DNA of 64,000 bases from Acinetobacter pollinis. Lineage in GTDB: Bacteria; Pseudomonadota; Gammaproteobacteria; Pseudomonadales; Moraxellaceae. Where the stretch lies: the NCBI RefSeq assembly GCF_015627175.1, contig NZ_VTDQ01000009.1, forward strand, positions 1 through 64,000, written 5' to 3'. Position numbers and translations under genes: made by a program. The notes under the pieces are model-generated. The model searched no databases. It worked only from the letters and a program-made list of their open reading frames with translations, and was not told the origin of the DNA. Shown in pieces: positions 55,843 to 64,000 of the stretch (position 1 is its first letter; every line of letters starts with the position of its first letter).

Positions 55843-56367
55843 TTAACCTTTATTTTGTTTTTCTTTAATCTCTGCGAGTGTTTTGCAATCAATACACAAT
55901 GTTGCAGTTGGTCTTGCTTCTAGACGACGTAAACCGATCTCAACACCGCATGTTTCACAGAAACCATAATCATCATTTTTAATTGCTTCAATTGACTTCT
56001 CAATTTTACGAATTAAGCGACGCTCACGGTCACGAGTACGCAGTTCAATCGCGAACTCTTCTTCTTGTGTTGCACGATCATTTACATCAGGAAGTGCTGT
56101 AGACTCATCTTGCATTGTGTTTAATGTACGATCAACTTCTGACATTAAGTCAGACTTCCATGCGAGAAGAATTTTTCTGAAGTGCTCTAATTGTGCATCA
56201 GACATATACTCTTCATTTTTCTTTGGTTCATACGGTGCAATACCAAAAAGGCTTGCAGTAGAACCGCTACTTGCTGTTTTTGGTTTTGCTTTGCGACCAC
56301 GTTTGGGTGCTTCACCTTCAACAGCTGTTTGCTCATCTAAGACTTGGTTTAGAGTATCATTTGCCAT
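55843..56367 (-). CDS. dksA: RNA polymerase-binding transcription factor DksA
   Basis: A 174-residue DksA. The coiled coil with the tip residues Asp-x-x-Asp-Arg-Ala (LPDVNDRATQ) and the zinc finger (CETCG, then CIDC) are present. It binds the secondary channel of RNA polymerase and works with ppGpp. It is longer than the E. coli protein because of a Lys/Pro/Ser-rich N-terminal extension of about 30 residues, usual in this family of bacteria. The ATG at 56367 is chosen over one 9 nt upstream since homologues start MAND. Confidence 0.95.
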   Translation of the reverse strand: MANDTLNQVLDEQTAVEGEAPKRGRKAKPKTASSGSTASLFGIAPYEPKKNEEYMSDAQLEHFRKILLAWKSDLMSEVDRTLNTMQDESTALPDVNDRATQEEEFAIELRTRDRERRLIRKIEKSIEAIKNDDYGFCETCGVEIGLRRLEARPTATLCIDCKTLAEIKEKQNKG

Positions 56368-56580
56368 ATAGGGCATTCCTCATCATATACGTCAAAGTTA
56401 CGTACTCGTTAGGGCGATATGCAAATTTTTATTATTGCCTTTCAAAGCTGTAAAACCAGACTTTTAAGGGCTCGTTATCATAAAGACTTTTTAATGACTT
56501 GGATAGTCCTTAAAGCATATTTGATATGAAACCAGTTTTACCGATGAGCTAACTTAATATAATTTCTAAGAAAATAAAAG

Positions 56581-57357
56581 TTAATAGCCTGAAATATTTT
56601 CATTTATTTGGTGTGGGTGTTCATCTAAACGGTGCACTTGAGTCTCAAAATGACCGTTATCGTGTAAATAAAGACAGCGATAACCAGGTTCAATGGTGTC
56701 TAAAGCAAAATCTTTACTTTTTGGCTTAAATTGTATGCTTGTTGAAGGGACAGAAAGAAAGCGAATCTGATGAAGTGTAACATCAGTTTCTTGATGAACA
56801 TGGCCGTTAATTACACCTTTCACCTGAGGATAATTTTTGAGTATCTCAATGAGTTCATTACCATTTTTTAAGCAATGCTCATCAATCCATTCCGATTTCA
56901 TGGGTACAGGATGATGGTGACAGCCTATTATTGTATGAAGGTTTGAATGTGTTTGAAGCAATTCTTCAAGTGTTTGAAGTTGATGTTTGTCAATATATCC
57001 ATCAATTCGGCCAGAAACAGCGCTATTTAATAAAATAATACACCACTGATCTAAATGGATGAAAGAAATTGGTTGATTCTGTGGATACGGGAAAATTTCT
57101 AAATCATCATGATTACCTGGGGTTTGATAGAAAGGAATATTTAAACTTTCCATATAACTGAGGTAACGACTATACGTTTGGGGTTTGGCAACCTGTGCAA
57201 TATCTCCTGTATGAATGATCATATCAATTTTATGATTTTGTTCTAATATATCATTCATCACTTGATGAAAAGAAAGCTCAGGATCTATTTTAACGAACTG
57301 CTCATCGCATGAATCCATTAAATGTGTATCGCTAATTTGGATAATCGTTTTCATAGA
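56581..57357 (-). CDS. cpdA: CpdA-like 3',5'-cyclic-nucleotide phosphodiesterase
   Basis: A 258-residue class III metallophosphoesterase. Metal ligands appear in order: DTH (about residue 8-10), HTGDIAQ (about 50), TPGNHDD, CHHHPVPM and NGHVHQETD, as in CpdA/Icc. It likely lowers cyclic AMP and so affects Crp/Vfr-type control. I start it at MKTIIQISDTH (57357), which leaves 26 nt to nudF; the longer frame would overlap nudF. The nudF-cpdA order recalls the E. coli nudF-yqiB-cpdA cluster. Confidence 0.88.
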   Translation of the reverse strand, partial: SMKTIIQISDTHLMDSCDEQFVKIDPELSFHQVMNDILEQNHKIDMIIHTGDIAQVAKPQTYSRYLSYMESLNIPFYQTPGNHDDLEIFPYPQNQPISFIHLDQWCIILLNSAVSGRIDGYIDKHQLQTLEELLQTHSNLHTIIGCHHHPVPMKSEWIDEHCLKNGNELIEILKNYPQVKGVINGHVHQETDVTLHQIRFLSVPSTSIQFKPKSKDFALDTIEPGYRCLYLHDNGHFETQVHRLDEHPHQINENISGY

Positions 57358-57383
57358 AGATACATTCTCATACAGAGGAGCAG

Positions 57384-57992
57384 TTAGTTTTGAAGTGCCT
57401 GAATATGTTGTTTGAGCCATTGAAGTGCAATAATTACAGGTGCATTTCTTAATTGTTCGTTTAGAAATAAATCTTGAACTTGTGAATAATCAAATAAGTG
57501 AAGTTTGATATTTTCACCCTCTTCGGCCAAGCCAAAGATACTGCCACTTTCAGGAAAATCTGCTTGTGCTGTGTATAAGTAGAGTAACTCATCACATGAA
57601 CCTGCTGAAGGATAAAACGTAAAGAGATGTTCTAAGTCATAGAGTTTACAGCCAGCTTCCTCAATACTTTCTCTGTAAATACACTCTTCAGGCGATTCGT
57701 CCCCATCTAATACACCAGCAATAATTTCAAGATGCCAAGGCGTTCTTGTGTCCTCTATTGCTCCAATGCGAAACTGTTCAATTAATGCAAAACGTTTTTG
57801 TTCATCATTATAGATCAGAACACCAGCAGCCTTTTTACGATGGATTAACTCTCGTTCCACCACCTTGGAAAATTTATCTTGATTAAATAATCGGTACTGG
57901 ATCGATACTTTTTCTAGTTTTACAAAACCCTGATATATTGATTCTCTTGAGAGAACTTTTATATCCTTTTGTGTATATTGTTCTTTCTTCAT
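57384..57992 (-). CDS. nudF: ADP-ribose pyrophosphatase
   Basis: A 202-residue Nudix hydrolase. The Nudix box GVLDGDESPEECIYRESIEE (about 98-117) with its Glu metal ligands is complete, preceded by RTPWHLEIIAGV as in NudF. It splits ADP-ribose to AMP and ribose 5-phosphate and keeps reactive ADP-ribose low. The ATG at 57992 (MKKEQYTQ) is preferred; a start 12 nt upstream is possible. It is followed by cpdA, and the two are probably one transcript. Confidence 0.9.
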   Translation of the reverse strand: MKKEQYTQKDIKVLSRESIYQGFVKLEKVSIQYRLFNQDKFSKVVERELIHRKKAAGVLIYNDEQKRFALIEQFRIGAIEDTRTPWHLEIIAGVLDGDESPEECIYRESIEEAGCKLYDLEHLFTFYPSAGSCDELLYLYTAQADFPESGSIFGLAEEGENIKLHLFDYSQVQDLFLNEQLRNAPVIIALQWLKQHIQALQN

Positions 57993-58171
57993 CAATATGA
58001 TCAACTTATATAAAAGCTATGTGTCGTTATGCTAACCGAGATATATCGGAGAGGAAATGCTTATTTTTTATAGAAATGTGAAGCAAAAATAAATAGATAA
58101 TTTTAATGTGCGTTATTTCACTATTTTTTTATAAATTTTCTGTAAATGCTAAGGAAATAATAGCACAATAT

Positions 58172-58202
58172 ACACACAACCTATACAAAGTAGATTGTGT
58201 GT
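58172..58202 (-). terminator. Possible thiC terminator
   Basis: ACACACAA (58172-58179) and TTGTGTGT (58195-58202) pair over a 15-nt loop, 25 nt after the thiC stop. The following minus-strand sequence is only moderately T-rich. Confidence 0.45.
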
Positions 58203-58226
58203 TATTTAAGCTAATTACATTTGAGC

Positions 58227-60032
<1,806 letters not shown>

Positions 60033-60115
60033 TCAACGAATCAAGCTCAACCAAAAACGGTGACGGATGTATCCTAATAAAAGAATAAATAGGGCATAAG
60101 TTTGAGGTGGCTTGA

Positions 60116-60212
60116 TTCCTACGCAGGTATTAACCTGATCAGGTTCAACGGTACTCACCTTTAAGTTAAACTTAGGTGATCTCAGCGAGTCATTACTCGC
60201 GCTCCGTCAAGC
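60116..60212 (-). promoter_or_regulatory. TPP riboswitch (THI element) of thiC
   Basis: On the minus strand the leader reads CTGAGA, a variable hairpin, then ACCTGATCAGG and TAATACCTGCGTAGGA, the conserved pyrimidine- and pyrophosphate-sensing parts of the TPP aptamer. About 105 nt separate it from the thiC start. When thiamin pyrophosphate is bound, thiC expression is expected to fall; no strong terminator is seen in the remaining leader, so control of translation start is more likely than attenuation. Confidence 0.96.
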
Positions 60213-60252
60213 GGTGTTCAAAGACTAGCACGTTTTAAAGAGTTGGGTAAAT

Positions 60253-61353
60253 TTAAAACTCTTGTTTTGTCGCAAAGCTACTTGAAATATTTCCTAGATG
60301 GGTTACACAGATAGAATCACTGAAACAATCTCGATTAATGTGTGTGCTATCAAAACTTAATGGATCATATAGACCAATATATTGATCTAACTGTTTCATG
60401 TCTTTAATGATTTCAGCACGCTTAGAGCGTTGTTCTACAGGGCTGAGCTCTATTGGAAACTTTGCATCACGCGTTGCTATAGGAATTTCAATGAATTTTA
60501 AGAATTTTACTGCACGCTCTGAAAGCTGAGAATGTCCATTTGCTGCAAGGCCTTTAATTTCTTGTAATGCTTCAGGATGAATATTTTCTTCTCCCTCATA
60601 ATTGGTTGAAATAGGCATATTCGGCAAACCATGAAATAAAAAGCGTGTATAGGCAAACTTAAGGCGCTGAGCATCTTCAAAAAAGATACTATTTGGATAA
60701 GAAATGGTATAGCTTTCCCAAAATTGTGCACGATCTGCAATTTCTTGCCATGTTAAATTAAAGGTATTATTTGAAATTACAGGTTGTCTATTTTGTTTTG
60801 CTAAATTAATAATAAACATTTGTTCTGCAGCAGGTAAAAAGGGCGCAAAAATATCTTTTAAGTAGTCAGGTTGTCTGCGATATTTCGTTAAGTTATTTCC
60901 TGCATCGTATAATTCATAATACGCAGCATTACTTTGATGTTCTATAAGATATTGATCTCGCTTAGAAAAACGAGATTCATAGCTCTGTTGTAGGGTTGGG
61001 TAACTACTTGTATTTATTGCATATTGCTCAAAATACTGTTGTTGATCTGGTGTTCGGTCTACAAATAAAAAGCGCTGATACATGGCTGTCGTGGCATAAA
61101 TGAGTAAGGTACGATCATTCATACTAAATTGAGGTAAACATTGTTTAAGACGAAAGTTAACTTCTTTTAGTGCTTCCACTGTACTTCGATTGTCAATATG
61201 CTGTATATCTTGTCTTAAGTAGGTGCATGGACTTTGTATCGATGAAGTTTTATGATCTTGCCGCTCTTTAGGGTAGGATGGGTGACTTTCTTGTTGGCAA
61301 CCACTGAGTAATGAACAAACTATCATGAATATGAAGACAAGTCTTTCTCTCAT
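60253..61353 (-). CDS. Predicted lipoprotein of unknown function
   Basis: A 366-residue exported protein I do not recognise. The N-terminus is a lipoprotein signal peptide with lipobox LLSGC (Cys19) and Gln at +2, which suggests outer-membrane sorting. The mature part is mostly helical and rich in Gln, Tyr and Phe, with several cysteines (CTYLRQD, KQCLPQF, RDCFSDSICV) that could form disulfides. No catalytic motif is evident. It lies upstream of thiC on the same strand, but the riboswitch leader separates them. Palindromic sequence lies upstream of its start. Confidence 0.75.
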   Translation of the reverse strand: MRERLVFIFMIVCSLLSGCQQESHPSYPKERQDHKTSSIQSPCTYLRQDIQHIDNRSTVEALKEVNFRLKQCLPQFSMNDRTLLIYATTAMYQRFLFVDRTPDQQQYFEQYAINTSSYPTLQQSYESRFSKRDQYLIEHQSNAAYYELYDAGNNLTKYRRQPDYLKDIFAPFLPAAEQMFIINLAKQNRQPVISNNTFNLTWQEIADRAQFWESYTISYPNSIFFEDAQRLKFAYTRFLFHGLPNMPISTNYEGEENIHPEALQEIKGLAANGHSQLSERAVKFLKFIEIPIATRDAKFPIELSPVEQRSKRAEIIKDMKQLDQYIGLYDPLSFDSTHINRDCFSDSICVTHLGNISSSFATKQEF

Positions 61354-61691
61354 ATAGTTGTAACCTGCATAGTAATCCTTATCTAAATCTCGATTTTTAT
61401 CTGTAGAATCTACAGGTCGATCTAGATAATATTATGTATTTTTTCAGTCAAGAAAACTGTAAATGAATACAGCCTTTTAGTAAAAGAATTGAAAAATATA
61501 AAATTACTTTAACAATTCTATGAGAGAATTATTTTCACATAACATAACAATTGTAACAATAAACAATTTGAATTATTTATAAATGTATAAATAATGGATA
61601 AGCAAGTTTTGTAATTGTGATGTTTGTCATTAAATATTAAGTTTAGTGTGTTGTACTTAATGTGTTTTAATTTTTTTTGGAGATACCCCTC
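61354..61691. other. Intergenic region between the lipoprotein gene and phoU
   Basis: An AT-rich 338-bp divergent spacer. Near the lipoprotein it holds the perfect palindrome CTGTAGA/TCTACAG (61401-61415) inside a longer TTATCT/AGATAA pair, and CTGTA/TACAG (61457-61461 with 61468-61472). Near phoU it has long AT runs and no convincing -35/-10 pair or PhoB box by eye. No ORF or RNA gene is seen. Confidence 0.5.
61396..61430. promoter_or_regulatory. Nested palindrome upstream of the lipoprotein gene
   Basis: CTGTAGA-A-TCTACAG (61401-61415) is a perfect 15-base palindrome, and TTATCT and AGATAA flank a region that includes it. It lies about 45-75 nt before the lipoprotein start codon. It may be an operator or an mRNA hairpin in the leader. 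Confidence 0.35.
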
Positions 61692-62414
61692 TTGAGTGTA
61701 AAAAATCCAATGCTGGCACATCACATTTCTTCTCAGTTTAATGAGGAGTTACAAGAAGCAAATGCAAAATTTATGTCTATGGGGGGACTCATTGAACAGC
61801 AAGTTACTGATGCAATGCATTCATTGTTAGACAATGATATTGCTTTAGCGATAGATGTTCAGTACACAGAGACAACAGTAAATCGTTTAGAGCGAGAGAT
61901 TGATGAGTGCTTAACTATTATTCTTGCACGTCGTCATCCTGCTGCAATTGATTTACGTATGGTTATTGCCATGAGTAAAGCCAATACTGATTTAGAGCGT
62001 ATTGGAGATGAAGCAAATAAGATTGCAACGATTTCACAAAGTTTGAGTGAAGAAAGAAGTAATTCTTATGGCTTTATGGAAGCACGTCATATTGGAAATC
62101 AAGTTCGTGTGATGATTCATGAAGCATTAGATGCGTTCGCTAGATTAGATACCGAGCAGGCGCTGAAAGTATTACGTGCAGATGTAGATACCGATCGTGA
62201 ATATCAAGCAGCAACGCGTACACTTATGACTTATATGATTGAAGATGCACGTCAGATATCTCGTGTTTTAAATGTGCTTTGGGTACTACGTTCATTAGAG
62301 CGTATAGGGGATCATGCACGTAATATTGCTGAACAGGTAATTTACATTGTGAAAGGATTAGATGTTCGTCATGCGAGCATGGATGAGATTGAGAAGAAAG
62401 TACATGATGATTAG
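61692..62414 (+). CDS. phoU: Phosphate transport system regulator PhoU (TTG start)
   Basis: A 240-residue helical protein of two three-helix bundles, each with the metal-binding motif (DLERIGDEANKIA, about 95-107; SLERIGDHARNIAE, about 204-217). PhoU links the Pst phosphate transporter to the PhoR/PhoB system. The start is TTG at 61692 (MSVKNPMLAHH), with GGAG nine bases upstream; the first ATG gives a shorter product missing conserved residues. pst and phoBR genes are not in the window. A candidate small RNA converges on its 3' end. Confidence 0.93.
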   Translation: MSVKNPMLAHHISSQFNEELQEANAKFMSMGGLIEQQVTDAMHSLLDNDIALAIDVQYTETTVNRLEREIDECLTIILARRHPAAIDLRMVIAMSKANTDLERIGDEANKIATISQSLSEERSNSYGFMEARHIGNQVRVMIHEALDAFARLDTEQALKVLRADVDTDREYQAATRTLMTYMIEDARQISRVLNVLWVLRSLERIGDHARNIAEQVIYIVKGLDVRHASMDEIEKKVHDD

Positions 62415-62431
62415 ATACGAAAGCGAAAGAT

Positions 62432-62465
62432 AAAAAAAATCCCAAACCTTGGGGGAGATTTGGGA
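62432..62465 (-). terminator. Terminator of the candidate small RNA
   Basis: TCCCAAA/TTTGGGA stem with a 12-nt C-rich loop and an eight-T tail on the minus strand. On the plus strand there is no T tract, so it does not serve phoU. Confidence 0.85.
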
Positions 62466-62514
62466 CCAATAACTTACATATTTGTTATGTTACGAGAGTT
62501 AGTGTCTCTCTATG
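62432..62514 (-). ncRNA. Candidate small RNA between phoU and yggX
   Basis: A complete transcription unit is visible on the minus strand: -35 AAGACA (62549-62544), 17-nt spacer, -10 TATGAT (62526-62521), predicted start near 62514, hairpin 1 (GAGAG/CTCTC, 62510-62494), hairpin 2 (ACATA/TATGT, 62490-62476) and a terminator stem TCCCAAA/TTTGGGA (62465-62440) followed by eight T (62439-62432). The terminator loop contains CTCCCCC, which could pair with Shine-Dalgarno sequences. It encodes no ORF of note. The upstream gene yggX has its own terminator, so this is not just its tail. Homology is not known to me. Confidence 0.6.
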
Positions 62515-62520
62515 TGATAA

Positions 62521-62549
62521 ATCATATGAAAAATACAGGAATCTGTCTT
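62521..62549 (-). promoter_or_regulatory. Promoter of the candidate small RNA
   Basis: -35 AAGACA (four of six matches) and -10 TATGAT (five of six) with a 17-nt spacer, in the gap downstream of the yggX terminator. Confidence 0.55.
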
Positions 62550-62619
62550 TAAGCTTCTTGTAAGGATATGTGTTTTTATAAGCGTTGTTTGTAATAGTAT
62601 GTAATTATCATTAAATGAG

Positions 62620-62653
62620 AAAAATAGGGAGAAATATCTAACTCCCTATTTTT
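62620..62653. terminator. Terminator of yggX/argH transcript (bidirectional)
   Basis: AAAAATAGGGAG (62620-62631) and CTCCCTATTTTT (62642-62653), a 12-bp stem with T runs on both strands, 10 nt from the yggX stop. Confidence 0.9.
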
Positions 62654-62663
62654 TATATACAAA

Positions 62664-62933
62664 TTATTCTGGTTTCCAACCTTCAGCTTTTTCTATAGTT
62701 TCATCATTTGAAAAAAACTTTTCTCTTTGCTCTTCTAGAAATTTTTTTGCTTCGGGTTCAAACACATTTAAACGCTTCTCATTAATGAGGGTGGTTTGAT
62801 GTTGAAGCCATTCTTGCCATGCTTGTTTAGAAACATTTTCGAAAAAGAACTCGCCTTTTACTCCTGGAAAGGGAGCAAAATCGAGCCCATCCATTTCTTT
62901 TTGGTACTTCTGGCAAAAAACTTGACGTGCCAT
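62664..62933 (-). CDS. yggX: Fe(2+)-trafficking / oxidative damage protection protein
   Basis: An 89-residue protein matching Ygg[21 protein letters not shown] (with the single conserved Cys7), [20 protein letters not shown] (about 33-52) and [15 protein letters not shown]. It protects iron-sulfur proteins and DNA from oxidative damage, probably by handling Fe(II). It lies 11 nt downstream of argH on the same strand and ends at a strong terminator. Confidence 0.95.
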   Translation of the reverse strand: MARQVFCQKYQKEMDGLDFAPFPGVKGEFFFENVSKQAWQEWLQHQTTLINEKRLNVFEPEAKKFLEEQREKFFSNDETIEKAEGWKPE

Positions 62934-62944
62934 TTTAAACCCTC

Positions 62945-64000
62945 TTATTTCGTTGCGTATAAAGCTTCAATGCGTGTATGTGCACGTGCGATAGCTGCTT
63001 CTACTTGTTTTGGCGCTGTGCCACCAATATGGTCACGTGCACTTACAGATGCTTCTAAAGTGAGTGCTTTATCGAAAACATCTGCTTCAATAAGTGAAGA
63101 GAACTGTTGTAATTGTTCGAGACTGAGCTCAGACAAGTCCTTATCTTCTTCAACTGCAAGTGCAACAGTTTTACCCACAATTTCGTGTGAATCACGGAAA
63201 GGTACACCCTTTTTCACTAAGTAGTCTGCAAGATCTGTTGCAGTAGAAAAACCACGAAGTGCAGCTTCACGCATAGATTCGATATTCGGTATTAATGCTG
63301 GAATCATATCTGCAAATGACATGAGGCAACCACGAACAGTATCAATAGCATCAAATAACGGTTCTTTGTCTTCTTGGTTATCTTTGTTATAAGCCAATGG
63401 TTGACCTTTCATAAGTGTAAGTAAGCTAATTAAATCTCCAAATACACGACCAGACTTACCACGAACCAATTCAGGAACATCTGGGTTTTTCTTTTGAGGC
63501 ATAATTGAAGAGCCTGTACAGAAACGATCTGGAATTTGAACAAATTTAAATTGTGCGGATGTCCAAAGGATTAATTCTTCTGACATACGTGACAAGTGCA
63601 TCATAATTAAAGATGCAGCAGCGTTAAACTCAATAGCAAAATCACGATCAGAAACAGCATCAAGTGAATTTTCTGATACTTCATCAAAGCCTAGTAATTC
63701 AGCAGTATAAGCGCGATCGATTGGGTAAGTTGTCCCTGCAAGCGCAGCAGAACCTAAAGGCATACGGTTTACACGTTTACGGCAGTCTTGTAAGCGTTCG
63801 GTATCACGTACTAACATCTCGAACCAAGCCATTAAATGATGACTAAAAGTGACTGGTTGAGCTGTTTGTAAATGAGTAAAGCCAGGCATAATTGTATGTG
63901 TATGTTTTGATGCGAGCGTTAATATACCTAGCTGTAGACGTTTCAGTGTACTTAAAACAGCATCAATTTCGTCGCGTAAGTATAGACGAATATCTGTAGC
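62945..64000 (-). CDS. argH: Argininosuccinate lyase, C-terminal part (5' end outside window)
   Basis: The frame is open to the last base of the window, giving 351 C-terminal residues of an enzyme that is normally about 460-480 long; the true start lies beyond 64000. [19 protein letters not shown] and the fumarase/aspartase superfamily signature [12 protein letters not shown] (with the catalytic Ser) are clear, as is the C-terminal domain ([19 protein letters not shown]). It releases arginine and fumarate from argininosuccinate. yggX follows 11 nt downstream. Confidence 0.96.
   Translation of the reverse strand, partial: ATDIRLYLRDEIDAVLSTLKRLQLGILTLASKHTHTIMPGFTHLQTAQPVTFSHHLMAWFEMLVRDTERLQDCRKRVNRMPLGSAALAGTTYPIDRAYTAELLGFDEVSENSLDAVSDRDFAIEFNAAASLIMMHLSRMSEELILWTSAQFKFVQIPDRFCTGSSIMPQKKNPDVPELVRGKSGRVFGDLISLLTLMKGQPLAYNKDNQEDKEPLFDAIDTVRGCLMSFADMIPALIPNIESMREAALRGFSTATDLADYLVKKGVPFRDSHEIVGKTVALAVEEDKDLSELSLEQLQQFSSLIEADVFDKALTLEASVSARDHIGGTAPKQVEAAIARAHTRIEALYATK

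Noticed and set aside
61560-61660. Possible PhoB box before phoU (TTGTGAT, TTGTCAT)
   Set aside because: The two half-sites are nine bases apart, not the 11-bp period of a pho box, and match poorly.
62430-62466. Hairpin as terminator of phoU
   Set aside because: The T tract is on the minus strand only; in the plus direction the stem is followed by CAATAAC.

Overview
The window is a chromosomal segment of a gammaproteobacterium of the Moraxellaceae, almost certainly Acinetobacter. The reasons are the AT-rich base composition, the recognisable protein versions (433-residue GTG-started Hom, long DksA, 737-residue ParC, comM, TorF-type porin, glnK-amtB, gacA-pilS-pilR) and the gene order. The species cannot be fixed from the sequence alone. 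No rRNA, tRNA, CRISPR array, prophage or conjugative element is visible.

Layout. 1-4505 is the end of a surface-polysaccharide locus: a partial Wzy-like polymerase, two glycosyltransferases, ManC, and a short initiating sugar-phosphate transferase that lacks the usual N-terminal membrane half. Its left part is very AT-rich. guaA follows. 6449-10544 is the only mobile stretch: two different IS200/IS605-type elements (divergent tnpA/tnpB) bracket a LOG-family nucleotide hydrolase. The first looks intact; the second has a single in-frame stop in tnpB. A secreted GH12 beta-glucanase-like gene lies beyond them.

11.5-32.5 kb is core genome: TerC/CBS membrane protein, YchJ, TRIC-like channel, YhhS-like exporter, parC (wild-type quinolone positions), fadD, ppa, an OprD porin and a TorF-family porin, comM, ubiK, glnK-amtB, then an overlapping nrdR-ribD-adenine methyltransferase-ribE operon. 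32.5-49.7 kb holds a coiled-coil protein, holC-pepA, lptFG, gpmI-ctpA, gacA-pilS-pilR, pbpG, and the hom-thrC and xerD-dsbC groups. 49.8-64 kb holds feoAB with a small Cys-rich partner, murD-ftsW, dksA-gluQRS, nudF-cpdA, thiC under a TPP riboswitch, a lipoprotein, phoU, yggX and the 3' part of argH.

Working together: murD/ftsW/pbpG and lptFG build the envelope; glnK/amtB senses and imports ammonium; ribD/ribE and thiC make cofactors; gacA, pilS and pilR form a compact three-gene regulatory run. I see no large undescribed multi-gene system. The best new candidate is a compact ~83-nt small RNA between phoU and yggX (minus strand) with a good promoter, two small hairpins and a strong terminator with a C-rich loop. 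Other items worth a look: the methyltransferase inside the riboflavin operon, the truncated initiating transferase, a 44-codon leader ORF coupled to the TerC gene, a 34-bp inverted repeat upstream of the LOG gene, and perfect tandem 13-bp repeats upstream of gacA.
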